Shown piece by piece: positions 49,128-57,766 of a stretch of 64,000 nt of DNA. The notes below the pieces were generated by a model. The model worked only from the letters and a program-made list of their open reading frames with translations, did not search any database and was not told where the DNA came from. The stretch's first letter is position 1; every line of letters begins with the position of its first letter. The stretch is from the NCBI GenBank assembly GCA_934725015.1, contig CAKVAS010000001.1, positions 62,001 to 126,000 of the forward strand. Direction: 5' to 3'. This DNA comes from an uncultured Bacteroidales bacterium. GTDB lineage: Bacteria; Bacteroidota; Bacteroidia; Bacteroidales; UBA932. The translations under genes were made by a program, and so were the position numbers.

Positions 49128-50207
49128 ATGTCGAAAAATAGAAAAATGAAAAATTCCATAGTTACAATCAGCGACGTTGCGAAGGCAGCGGGAGTCACGA
49201 ACGGAACGGTTGACCGGGTGCTGCACGAGAGGGGCGAGGTGTCGAAGAAGACGAGGGAGAAAGTGCTCAGGGTCATCGAGGAACTAGGTTATCAGCCGAA
49301 CGTATATGCGTCGATGCTGGCGAAGAACAAGTCGCACAGGATTGCCGTCCTGCTTCCGAAATATAAGGAAGGGGAATTCTGGGAACTCGCGCACATAGGC
49401 GTAGAGAAGGCGAGGGAATACGCCGGACGCTTCTCCGTGAACGCCGTAGAGTGCCTGTATGACCAGTACGACGTCGATTCGTTCCTTTCCGAGTGCCGCA
49501 GGGTCATGGAGGAGGGATATTCCGGAGCGATAATAGCCCCGATGTTCCTCGACGCGACGCGCACCGTTGCCGTGGAGATGGAGGCGGCCGATATACCTTA
49601 TATAATACTGAACACGAGCGTGAGCGGGGTCTATGGTCACCTCGCCTACTTCGGGCAGCCCATCTATGACAGCGGCGCGTTCTGCGCGGATATGCTCATG
49701 TCGGGCTCGGCGGAAGAAAGCCGGGGCGTCGTCCACCTCGTGAGAATCGAGCGTGACGTCAAGGGACTGTCCGACCCGTCGCAGGAACGCCGCCGGGGCT
49801 TTATCGACTATCTTTCGGCTCATTTTCCAAAGACGGAGGTGCGGAACGTCGTCATAAACCCGAACAATCCCGACGAGGCACACAAGGCGATGGACGACGC
49901 GTTCACCGATGTCACGGGATGTCCGAACGTCGTGACCCTCAACTCCCGCATCTACCTCGTCGCCGACTACCTGCGCGAACGGGGGCTCAAGGGCCGGAAC
50001 GTCATCGGCTACGACATTCTCGACAGGAACATGACCGCCCTGAAGGACGGCTATGTGAAGTATCTCATCGCCCAGCACTCCGACCGCGACGCACAGGAAG
50101 CCGTCACCGTCCTCACCGACTTCCTCGTCCTCGGCAAACGCCCCCTCCACCCCGACAACTTCAGCTCCATCGACCTCCTCTCCCGCTACAACTGCAGGTT
50201 CTATTAG
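49128..50207 (+). CDS. LacI-family regulator, probable hexuronate-pathway repressor
   Basis: 359 residues from ATG 49128 (the longer frame crosses the promoter). The HTH reads VTISDVAKAAGVTNGTVDRVLHERGEVSKKTREKV, with the hinge helix YQPNVYASMLA. A periplasmic-binding-protein-like sensor domain follows (about 65-355). The Asp in GTVDRV replaces the Ser usual in GTVSRV, a substitution found in a subgroup of Bacteroidetes LacI proteins. It is divergent from uxuA, and the TCCGTG-N6-CACGGA operators nearby are its likely targets. The effector is probably a hexuronate intermediate. Confidence 0.88.
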   Translation: MSKNRKMKNSIVTISDVAKAAGVTNGTVDRVLHERGEVSKKTREKVLRVIEELGYQPNVYASMLAKNKSHRIAVLLPKYKEGEFWELAHIGVEKAREYAGRFSVNAVECLYDQYDVDSFLSECRRVMEEGYSGAIIAPMFLDATRTVAVEMEAADIPYIILNTSVSGVYGHLAYFGQPIYDSGAFCADMLMSGSAEESRGVVHLVRIERDVKGLSDPSQERRRGFIDYLSAHFPKTEVRNVVINPNNPDEAHKAMDDAFTDVTGCPNVVTLNSRIYLVADYLRERGLKGRNVIGYDILDRNMTALKDGYVKYLIAQHSDRDAQEAVTVLTDFLVLGKRPLHPDNFSSIDLLSRYNCRFY

Positions 50208-50228
50208 GACATAAATTTCCTTTTTGTG

Positions 50229-50279
50229 CATAGAAAAGGAAGTTTTTCTTCCTTTTCTATGTAAATATTGGTATATTTG
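50229..50279 (+). promoter_or_regulatory. Perfect palindrome and -7 box of the orphan antitoxin gene
   Basis: CATAGAAAAGGAAG (50229-50242) and CTTCCTTTTCTATG (50248-50261) are perfect 14-base arms around a T5 loop. TATATTTG (50272-50279) follows. An AbiEi-type antitoxin could repress here, as these proteins bind inverted repeats; the hairpin could also end the LacI transcript. Confidence 0.7.
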
Positions 50280-50286
50280 CAGAGAA

Positions 50287-50928
50287 ATGGAGAACGAAAT
50301 GAATAGAAATCCCTTACTGCAATTTGCCGGCATTCCAGTCACAGCGTCTGAGATAAAGTCATGCCTTGCACATCTGGCGTCTCCGGAAAAAAAGCTTCTT
50401 TCAATGGAGGACAAAGGGGAACTGCTGCGCCTCAAAAGAGGCCTGTATATCGTGAATAAGGACTTTTGCGGAAAGAAAACGGATGCGAGACTTTGCGCAA
50501 ACCATATCTATGGACCTTCATACATATCACTGCAATGGGCCTTGCGCTATTACGGGATGATACCAGAACGAGTTTTCGTAATGACCAGCGTCACAACAAA
50601 GCGCTCCAGATTCGTAAAAACCCCCATAGGGGACTTCAGTTACATGCATGTAACACCCGAATATTTCCCCGTAGGAGTGGAGAACATGACAGAAAATGGC
50701 GTAAGTTTCCTGATAGCAGGCAGAGAAAAAGCACTTTGCGACACTATTCTCTGTGATAATTTTGTTCCGGACAAATCCGCACGGGCTCTGGAGTCTTATC
50801 TCGAAGATGATATGCGGCTTGACATGGACATTCTCCCGACACTTGACGAGAATATAGTCAGGGAATGTGCGGAGACAGGACGGAAGGTCAGCACACTCAA
50901 TAACCTGATTAAAATAATGAGACGATGA
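50287..50928 (+). CDS. AbiEi-like (type IV) antitoxin family protein without a toxin gene
   Basis: 213 residues from ATG 50287; a second ATG at 50299 is also possible because the -7 box ends at 50279. The N-terminal winged-helix-like segment (ILCLxxL-type: EDKGELLRLKRGLYIVNKDF) and the AbiEi core (GPSYISLQWALRYYGMIPERVFVMTSVT, GVSFLIAGREKALCDTILC) support the family. AbiEi normally represses its operon and neutralises a nucleotidyltransferase toxin encoded just downstream. Here the ATGA-overlapping frame that follows (50925-50996) has only 23 codons before the transporter gene, so the toxin is lost. The low G+C and position inside the hexuronate cluster suggest insertion. Confidence 0.78.
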   Translation: MENEMNRNPLLQFAGIPVTASEIKSCLAHLASPEKKLLSMEDKGELLRLKRGLYIVNKDFCGKKTDARLCANHIYGPSYISLQWALRYYGMIPERVFVMTSVTTKRSRFVKTPIGDFSYMHVTPEYFPVGVENMTENGVSFLIAGREKALCDTILCDNFVPDKSARALESYLEDDMRLDMDILPTLDENIVRECAETGRKVSTLNNLIKIMRR

Positions 50929-51009
50929 CAATATATCACAGCAGAGTCAGCTCGAAGTCTGGTCAAACAACTATTTTCTTAAACTCGCGGACATGATCCG
51001 ATTCGCGGG

Positions 51010-52539
51010 CTATTCGACTTCGACGACCTTGTAGCGAGGTACGAAGGCCTTCATGAGGAACCAGCCGATGAGGTAGGCGAAGGCGCAGATGCAGAAGACT
51101 ATGAAGTATCCGGCGCTCTTGCCCTCGAAGCCGAGGAACTGGAGGCCTACCTTGTCCGACCAGACGAAGAGCTCGCCGGCGGATTTCTGCATAATCATTG
51201 AGCTGATGCCGCCCGCCATGCCGCCGATGCCGGTGACCGTGGCAATCGCCGACTTAGGGAACATATCGCTTACGGTCGTATAGACATTCGCGGACCAGGA
51301 CTGGTGCGCTGCGCATCCGATGCCGATGAGGATGGTCGGGAACCAAGGGGATATGGTGCCGAGGGGCTGCGCAAGGAGGACGCATATCGGGAATATCGCG
51401 AAGATGAGCATCGCCTTCATGCGCGCGGCGTAAGGGTCGAACTTGCCGCCCCTGCTCATCGCCCTGTTGATGAAGAGGGTCGGGAGCTTGCCGCCGACGA
51501 TGGAGAGCATCGTGATGGCGTAGAGGGTGAAAATCAGAGCCATGCCAAGAGGTTCGGTGGTCTTGATGCCGAACTGGGAATTGAGGTAGGACGGGGTCCA
51601 GAAGAGGAAGAACCACCACACGCCGTCGGCCATGAAGCGTCCGGAGATGACCGCCCAGGTCTGGCGGTACTTCAGTGCCTTCCAGATGGATATTTTCTTC
51701 GCGGAATCCTGCTGCACAGGCCTGTCCACTTCCACGACGGATTCGACTTCTTCTGTGACGCCGTCCTCTGAAGTCGCCTCCACGACGGTCTCGACTGCCG
51801 CCACCGGTTCTGTCTCGATAAACTTGTCCTGCTCGATATACTCAAGTTCGGCGGCATTCACAAAACGTGACTTCTCCGGCTTGGCATAGACAAAAACCCA
51901 GATTCCCATCCAGATGAAGCCGAGGACTCCGATGATGACAAAAGCCATCTCCCAACCGCAGGCCTTCGCGAGCAGAGGAATAGTGAGCGGGGCTATGAGG
52001 GCGCCGATGGACGCTCCGGCATTGAATATTGAGGTCGCGAACGCCCTGTCCTTCTTAGGGAAATACTCCGCAGTGGTCTTGATTGCCGCCGGGAAATTGC
52101 CGGCCTCACCGAGCGCGAGCACGCTGCGGGCGACGAGGAAGCAGTACATGCTGACCGTCGAAATCAGCACCGCCGTGTCTCCGGTCGCCTGCATGAGTTC
52201 CGCCGCGCTGTGCAGTCCGACTGCGCTTTCGGTGATGACTCCGCAGAGGGCATGGAGGCAGGCTCCGGCTGACCATATCCCTATGGCCCAGAGATAGCCC
52301 TTCTTCGTGCCCATCCAGTCAACGAATCGTCCGGCGAAGAGCATACATAGGGCATATACTATTGAAAATATGGACGTTATCGTCCCATAGTGGGATTCGT
52401 CCCAATGGAACTCCGGCTTTATGAACTCGTCCCATGTGAGGGAGAGTACCTGACGGTCGAGGTAGTTGACGGTGGTCGCGAGAAAGAGCATCGCGCAGAT
52501 TACCCACCGGAAATTGGTCATTTTGTCTTTGCTGGCCAT
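51010..52539 (-). CDS. MFS transporter, ExuT-like (probable hexuronate/sugar-acid importer)
   Basis: 509 residues from ATG 52539. Twelve membrane helices are visible, starting RWVICAMLFLATTVNYLDRQVLSLTW, with the MFS loop motif GRFVDWMGTKKG. NYLDRQ is typical of the anion:cation symporter (ExuT/GudP) group. The central cytoplasmic loop carries an acidic insertion (about 245-290, rich in V, E, D and T) not usual in ExuT. It is downstream of the KDPG aldolase gene on the same strand (115 bases), and the two probably share the operator at 53422. Uptake of glucuronate or galacturonate is inferred. Confidence 0.88.
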   Translation of the reverse strand: MASKDKMTNFRWVICAMLFLATTVNYLDRQVLSLTWDEFIKPEFHWDESHYGTITSIFSIVYALCMLFAGRFVDWMGTKKGYLWAIGIWSAGACLHALCGVITESAVGLHSAAELMQATGDTAVLISTVSMYCFLVARSVLALGEAGNFPAAIKTTAEYFPKKDRAFATSIFNAGASIGALIAPLTIPLLAKACGWEMAFVIIGVLGFIWMGIWVFVYAKPEKSRFVNAAELEYIEQDKFIETEPVAAVETVVEATSEDGVTEEVESVVEVDRPVQQDSAKKISIWKALKYRQTWAVISGRFMADGVWWFFLFWTPSYLNSQFGIKTTEPLGMALIFTLYAITMLSIVGGKLPTLFINRAMSRGGKFDPYAARMKAMLIFAIFPICVLLAQPLGTISPWFPTILIGIGCAAHQSWSANVYTTVSDMFPKSAIATVTGIGGMAGGISSMIMQKSAGELFVWSDKVGLQFLGFEGKSAGYFIVFCICAFAYLIGWFLMKAFVPRYKVVEVE

Positions 52540-52654
52540 AGTTTTATGTGTTATGAAACAATGTAAAAAAAAGACCCGCGCCATCTTTTCGTTGTTTCTA
52601 TGTTTTGTAAAAAAAAGACGAGGCATGGGCGCTTCTCGTCCCGTGCCACGATTG

Positions 52655-53323
52655 CTACTGACGAACGTCAGCGATGATTTTCAGGGAATCGGAACAGAGT
52701 TTTGTAATCGTTGCCCAGTCACCTGCCTTGATGACGTCCTTCGGGAAGAGGTTGCTGCCCATGCCCACGCAGGAAGCGCCGGCTCTGAACCACGCCTTGA
52801 GGTTCTCCGCCTCGGGCTTCACTCCTCCGGTCACGAGAATCTGAGTCCACGGCATCGGAGCCTTGACGCCCTTCACGAATGCAGGGCCGAGCACATCGCC
52901 GGGGAAAGCCTTGCAGATGTCGCAGCCCGCCTCCTGAGCCATTCCGATTTCGGTCGCCGAGCCGCAGCCGGGGATGTAAGGGACGCAGCGGCGGTTGCAC
53001 ACCGGAGCGACTGCCGGGTTGAAGAGCGGTCCCACGATGAAGTTTGCGCCTTCCTGAATGTAGAGAGCCGCCGTCGGTGCGTCAATCACGGAACCGGCTC
53101 CGAGAATCATCCCAGGAAGTTCCGCATTTGCATATTTCACTAATTCCGCAAACACCTCGTGGGCGAAATCGCCCCTGTTCGTGAACTCGAACACACGGAT
53201 GCCGCCGTCATAGCAGGCCTTGAGAACCTTCTTTGAAGTCTCCGCGCACGGGTTGTAGAACACCGGTACCAATCCGGTAGAAACTGCGGTCGAGATGACC
53301 TGAGCCTTATTGTATTTTGCCAT
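52655..53323 (-). CDS. eda: KDPG/KHG aldolase
   Basis: 222 residues. The class I aldolase motifs are present: Glu 46 in RVFEFTNRG and the Schiff-base Lys 138 in [10 protein letters not shown], followed by the phosphate-binding TGGVKPE. It splits 2-keto-3-deoxy-6-phosphogluconate into pyruvate and glyceraldehyde-3-phosphate, the last step of hexuronate breakdown. First gene of an apparent operon with the ExuT-like transporter. The kinase (KdgK) and isomerase (UxaC) needed for the complete route are not in this window. Confidence 0.93.
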   Translation of the reverse strand: MAKYNKAQVISTAVSTGLVPVFYNPCAETSKKVLKACYDGGIRVFEFTNRGDFAHEVFAELVKYANAELPGMILGAGSVIDAPTAALYIQEGANFIVGPLFNPAVAPVCNRRCVPYIPGCGSATEIGMAQEAGCDICKAFPGDVLGPAFVKGVKAPMPWTQILVTGGVKPEAENLKAWFRAGASCVGMGSNLFPKDVIKAGDWATITKLCSDSLKIIADVRQ

Positions 53324-53402
53324 ATTTTTATAATTTACATAAAATCAACAAATTGCCCGCATGACGGAAACACCCGCCAACGACACGGGGCATTACAGAC
53401 GA

Positions 53403-53451
53403 CAAAATTAGTAAATAAAACAATATCTCCGTGTACGCACACGGAGATATT
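53403..53451 (-). promoter_or_regulatory. Aldolase promoter and LacI-type operator 2
   Basis: The -7 box TAATTTTG (minus strand) is at 53403-53410. The operator has perfect 12-base arms AATATCTCCGTG (53422-53433) and CACGGAGATATT (53440-53451) around a six-base spacer. The core TCCGTG-N6-CACGGA and its distance from the -7 box (17 bases here, 16 at uxuA) match operator 1. Confidence 0.78.
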
Positions 53452-53518
53452 TTCAAAAATTGCAGAAACCCATTCATTTATCCGCATGAAAACCGTGGTT
53501 TCGGGAGAACGGCGGACA

Positions 53519-55378
53519 TTATTCCGCGGCCTTCCGGCCGTACCACTCCTGCATCACATAGAACGCCTTCTTTTTCCCGCCCTGGTCGGACACGAGACCC
53601 TTGCGGTTGAAGTCGTCCTGGATATCGACCATCTGCCGGCGCGGGGAGCGGAAGTCCTTGAGAACCCAAGGCGTTGTGCCCGCAAGGCCCGGCATACGGT
53701 CCAGCATATTCACGCTTCGGCGATACATATCTTCCATATACTCTTCCGTAAAGCGCTCAGTGACATCGCCGTGGCGGCCATACACCGCACCGCCTCCGAA
53801 CTCGGAGATGAACACCGGCTTCTTTATGTCAAACGTCCAGTTCACACGGTCGCATTTCTCCGACGTGCCGTCATACCAGCCGACATACTGGTTGAAGCTA
53901 ACAAGGTCCACCAAAGAGGCGAGGTCGTCCTTCACCGTCAGCAGGTCTTTGCCCAAGTATGATTTCTCCATGGCCGCGCTCACGAGCCTCGTCGAATCCA
54001 TCTCACGCGCCTTGGCAATCAGCGAACCGAGGAACTTCAGCCTCGCGTCGCCGTGAGGGGTCTCGTTGGCGACGGACCATATCACCACGCAGGCGCGGTT
54101 CTTGTCGCGGGTAATCATATCGACAAGCTGGGTCTCCGCGTTGGCGTATGTCTCCGGATTCTCCCACTGGATTGTCCAATAGACCGGAATCTCCGACCAC
54201 ACCATAAGCCCCATCTCCTCGGCGGCGCGGACCATTGCCTCGTTGTGAGGATAATGGGCAAGACGCACGAAGTTGCAGCCCATCTCCTTCGCCCATCCGA
54301 GAAGGATGCGGGCCTGTTCTTCCGAATATGCCCTGCCGCTCTTTCCGTACGGCATTTCCTCGTGGATGGACACGCCCCTACAGAAGACCTCCTTTCCGTT
54401 CAGGAGTATGTCGGTGCCGCGTGTGGCTATGGTCCTGAACCCGATTCTGTCCCTGACCGAGTCCGTCTCGGCCCTGAAGGTGACGTCATACAGCTTGGGG
54501 TTTTCCGGAGACCACAGCTCAGGCGCGAACTTGAAGGAGAAGGAGGCGTAGCCGTTCGAGTCGGTGCGGACTTTCCTGCTCACCTTGAGCTCAGGAATCT
54601 CTATCACGACCTCCTGCTCGGCCTTCTCCCCGTCCAGCTGAACCCAGCCCGAGGCCTCCTTGAAGGAGCCGCCGGACAGGCCGAGGCTGTAGTCGCGGAT
54701 GAAGGTCATCGGAGTCTCGACAATCATCACGCTGCGGGTCAGCCCGCCGTAGTTCCACCAGTCGGAATTGACGGTAGGCACGCCCTCGGGCAGCCTCTTG
54801 TTGTCAACCTTGACCACAAGCGAATTCTCCCCGTCAAGCAGCTTGCCCGTAACCTCGAAGTTGAACGGGGTGAAGCCTCCGACATGACGGCCTATCTTCC
54901 TGCCGTTCAGTCCCACGATTGCCTCATAGTTGGCCGCGCCGAAATAGAGGAACGTCCTCCTGCCCTCTTTCGGGTAGTATTGGAAACGGTTTCTGTACCA
55001 GACAGTTCCCTCATAATAGTAGAGTTCATCGCGCTGGGTGTTCCAGTCTCCCGGGACAAGCAGCGTCCGGTCGGTGTTGAAGTTGTACTCGTACAGCTTC
55101 GTCCTGTCCGCGTTGAAGTCCTTGTCGGCGAAATAGGAGCCTTCGTCTTTCAGCGGCATCCTGCGATAGTCGTAATAGCCGTTTTCGTAAGGGTCAACTA
55201 TCGTCTTCCAGAGTCCGTCCAGAGAAAAGGTGGAACGGGCCTGCACGTTTACAATCTGTGGCGACGAGCCTGAGGGTTCAGCCGCACGGGCCGGCTCCGA
55301 CGACACGAGCAATGCGGAAACCGAGACCACAAGCGCGGCGGACGAGACTGCGCCGACGAATGGATTATGATTCTTCAT
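53519..55378 (-). CDS. GH2 beta-glucuronidase-like enzyme
   Basis: 619 residues from ATG 55378. A signal peptide (VSSAALVVSVSALLVSS..ARA) directs export. The sugar-binding and Ig-like domains precede a TIM barrel with acid/base Glu 439 (SVANE) and nucleophile Glu 526 (ISEFGG). The NRKG at residues 591-594 fits the NxKG motif that contacts the glucuronate carboxylate in beta-glucuronidases. It would release glucuronic acid from glycans or conjugates. Last gene of the minus-strand PUL, 23 bases after the PKD-like lipoprotein gene, and next to hexuronate catabolism genes. Confidence 0.9.
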   Translation of the reverse strand: MKNHNPFVGAVSSAALVVSVSALLVSSEPARAAEPSGSSPQIVNVQARSTFSLDGLWKTIVDPYENGYYDYRRMPLKDEGSYFADKDFNADRTKLYEYNFNTDRTLLVPGDWNTQRDELYYYEGTVWYRNRFQYYPKEGRRTFLYFGAANYEAIVGLNGRKIGRHVGGFTPFNFEVTGKLLDGENSLVVKVDNKRLPEGVPTVNSDWWNYGGLTRSVMIVETPMTFIRDYSLGLSGGSFKEASGWVQLDGEKAEQEVVIEIPELKVSRKVRTDSNGYASFSFKFAPELWSPENPKLYDVTFRAETDSVRDRIGFRTIATRGTDILLNGKEVFCRGVSIHEEMPYGKSGRAYSEEQARILLGWAKEMGCNFVRLAHYPHNEAMVRAAEEMGLMVWSEIPVYWTIQWENPETYANAETQLVDMITRDKNRACVVIWSVANETPHGDARLKFLGSLIAKAREMDSTRLVSAAMEKSYLGKDLLTVKDDLASLVDLVSFNQYVGWYDGTSEKCDRVNWTFDIKKPVFISEFGGGAVYGRHGDVTERFTEEYMEDMYRRSVNMLDRMPGLAGTTPWVLKDFRSPRRQMVDIQDDFNRKGLVSDQGGKKKAFYVMQEWYGRKAAE

Positions 55379-55401
55379 ATCAAACATTTACGGGTTTACA
55401 A

Positions 55402-56733
55402 TTATTTATAGAGCGTGAAATCATCGAAATACATCACACGTGTGCCCATCACGGTGGTATTGATGTTCTTGCCGTCCTTGGTCAGGAACGGGCGCGGCTG
55501 CGGATCCTTCTTGAGGGTGCTGAAGTCTATGTCGTACTCCAGCGTCTCCCAGTCGCCGTTGAAGAGAATCTCTCCCTTAGGCAGCAGCTTCGACCCGATG
55601 TCCATCCTCGGCCACAGCTGAGTCTTTCCCTGCCACAGGAACTTGACCCTGATGCCCTTGTATTCGGACAGGTTGATGCCCATCTTCTCTATCTCCGTGC
55701 GCAGAATCGTGAAATATCCGGACGTGCTCTTCGAGAGCGGAGCCTCGGCCTTGAGAACCTTTGAGCTCGGGTTGAGGTCCGACGGGTTAGGATTATCCAC
55801 GACGGAAAGCACGGAGCCTCCGCCTCCTTCCTTGAACATGACCTTCAGGCCGTCCTCAAAGTCGGCGAACACAATCTCCGGACGGTCGGAGACATTGACG
55901 GTCCAGAACTGTTCAACTTTCTCGCCCTTGCCGTTGACGCACTCGTATCTGAGCTCGAACGTTCCCGGTTCAGTCAGGACATACGAGAGTTCAGCCTTGT
56001 CGGACACCTCCTTTGAGCCAAGGATCCACTTGTGGACCGCGCCCGTCCCGCCATAAACTATTTCTGCGGAAATCTTCAGGACATCACCCTTGGTGTAGGC
56101 GAGAGTCGGCGAGGTGATGGAGAAGCGGACGGCAAGCGGACGCTCGGAGACCTTGACCACGAAAGACTTGCTGAACGAGCCTGCTGAGTTGCGGCCTTCG
56201 TACAGAACCGTGCGGTCTGCGGTGCCCTTGATGAAATATGTCCCGAAAAACGCCTTGTCGCACGCCTTGACGCCGTCAACCGACCACGAATGCTCCACAT
56301 CAGAGCCCCTGTCAACTATGGCGTAGAATTTCATCGTGCTCTCCTCCACCCTGCTCACCTCCGTGGAATCGCCGACGGAAAGATGCATTTCGAGGACGTC
56401 GCTCACCGTGACGGTATATTTCTTTTCCACAGTTCCGGCTCCGTTGGACGCCCTGTATGTCACCTCATGCTCGCCCGGCTCCGTGAAGGTGAAGGTGAAC
56501 TCGTCGGACGAGGATTCGAGCACGCCGTCAACATACCATCCGACCGTGAGCCTGTCGCCGCTCACCGGCTCGGCCTTCAGAGAAACCGGCTCGCCGACCG
56601 AAGCGGTCAAGGACTCGGCCTCCGTCTGGAATCTGACCTGCGGCGCCGTATGATGAAGAGGCTCCGCCTGAGGGCCGCACTGCCACAGGAGCAGCGCCGT
56701 TGCGGCGACAGCAGTCATAATATTGAGTTTCAT
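55402..56733 (-). CDS. PKD-like-repeat lipoprotein with C-terminal CBM-like domain
   Basis: 443 residues. MKLNIMTAVAATALLLWQC gives Cys 19. Three Ig/PKD-like repeats (VGWYVDGVLESSSDEFTF..EPGEHEVTYRASNGAG; VEHSWSVDG; VHKWILGSKEVS..GTFELRYECVNGKG) are followed by a jelly-roll-like domain (about 300-443, RVKFLWQGKTQLWPRMDIG and VMYFDDFTLYK). The design suits a surface glycan-binding protein, with the last domain as a candidate carbohydrate-binding module. It lies between the DUF1735/4973 lipoprotein and the glucuronidase in one operon. Confidence 0.83.
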   Translation of the reverse strand: MKLNIMTAVAATALLLWQCGPQAEPLHHTAPQVRFQTEAESLTASVGEPVSLKAEPVSGDRLTVGWYVDGVLESSSDEFTFTFTEPGEHEVTYRASNGAGTVEKKYTVTVSDVLEMHLSVGDSTEVSRVEESTMKFYAIVDRGSDVEHSWSVDGVKACDKAFFGTYFIKGTADRTVLYEGRNSAGSFSKSFVVKVSERPLAVRFSITSPTLAYTKGDVLKISAEIVYGGTGAVHKWILGSKEVSDKAELSYVLTEPGTFELRYECVNGKGEKVEQFWTVNVSDRPEIVFADFEDGLKVMFKEGGGGSVLSVVDNPNPSDLNPSSKVLKAEAPLSKSTSGYFTILRTEIEKMGINLSEYKGIRVKFLWQGKTQLWPRMDIGSKLLPKGEILFNGDWETLEYDIDFSTLKKDPQPRPFLTKDGKNINTTVMGTRVMYFDDFTLYK

Positions 56734-56750
56734 ATCAATTCAATTCTGTT

Positions 56751-57746
56751 TTAGTTGTATTTCTCCTGGTTCTCATCCTGCCACTCGTTCACCCCGTCGC
56801 GTATCCTGTTGCGGAAAGTCAGCGTGTCCGTGGCGTGCCATGTATTCCCGTCCTTGGTGAACTTATATTTCAGGTAAATTTTCCTGTCCTGCAGCAGACG
56901 GGCTTTGTTGTAGCTGCTCTCTCCGTCCGGTTCCACGACATAATCCGCACCCGGCACGGAAGAGACGGTCACCGCGCCGTTCTCCTCCAGGGTCAGCTTC
57001 ATCTGCGCGGCGGAGGTGTTGAGCGCGTTGGCGACGGCATTGGCGGTAAGCGAATGCGGCTCCACAGTCGTCAGAGTCCAGACTCTGTTGTTTGACTGCG
57101 GGATTTCCGTCTTGTAGGATATCTCTTCCACGACATTGCCGGAGCCGTCCTTAACCACGGCCTTGCCGCCGTGCCACCAGTTCCCGAACAGCATATTCTC
57201 ATAGCGCACCCCTATGACCGTGGTCTCATATCCCTCAATCACCCCGAGACCGTGGCCGTCCGTGATTCTCAGAGGAATGACAAAGCGGGGCGAGAGGCTC
57301 GCGGAACCGGCGAAATAGGCGGCAGAGTCAATCCTGACGGTAATTTTCCCGGAGTGAGTACCTTTCCGGATGACCGTGCATCCTTCCCGTCCGCCCTCAT
57401 TCACAAGCGCGTATTCCTCCGACGGAAGGGCAGTGAGTTCCGTAAGCGGCTTTGCAAGGGAGGATATGTAGGTGAGCGAATTTATCTTCATCGCGGCCAG
57501 CGTCTCCCCGTTCGCGAGAGACTCATCGACGGAATAGTCTATGGTCCTGTCCTCTCCGTTGGAGATTACGCCGGCGAGGGCCACGGCCGTGGAAAACTCC
57601 AGGCCCTCCCCCACCACGACGGACCTGACGTCCGTCCTGTTCGCGAAACCCACTCCCTGAGACTTGGAGTCCGATATGTAATCCTCATAGCAGGAGGTCA
57701 GCGACAGCAGCGACGCTCCGATAATCAGTAAAGTTCTCTTTTTCAT
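56751..57746 (-). CDS. DUF1735/DUF4973-type surface lipoprotein
   Basis: 331 residues. MKKRTLLIIGASLLSLTSC gives Cys 19. The N-terminal DUF1735-like Ig domain (about 30-190) is recognised from the VAxxGV..DRTIDYSVDESL stretch and the SPRFVIPLRITDGHG motif. The second half has a DUF4973-like pattern (LFGNWWHGGKAV..., ITANAVANAL). Such proteins sit after SusD in many PULs and bind glycan. Twenty bases after susD. Confidence 0.8.
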   Translation of the reverse strand: MKKRTLLIIGASLLSLTSCYEDYISDSKSQGVGFANRTDVRSVVVGEGLEFSTAVALAGVISNGEDRTIDYSVDESLANGETLAAMKINSLTYISSLAKPLTELTALPSEEYALVNEGGREGCTVIRKGTHSGKITVRIDSAAYFAGSASLSPRFVIPLRITDGHGLGVIEGYETTVIGVRYENMLFGNWWHGGKAVVKDGSGNVVEEISYKTEIPQSNNRVWTLTTVEPHSLTANAVANALNTSAAQMKLTLEENGAVTVSSVPGADYVVEPDGESSYNKARLLQDRKIYLKYKFTKDGNTWHATDTLTFRNRIRDGVNEWQDENQEKYN

Positions 57747-57766
57747 TGTATGTTGTCATTCAGATG

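Noticed and set aside
50940..51030. Possible C-terminal toxin fragment (plus-strand reading SNNYFLKLADMIRFAGYS)
   Set aside because: The reading looks protein-like but has no start, belongs to no family I can name, and runs antisense into the transporter gene.
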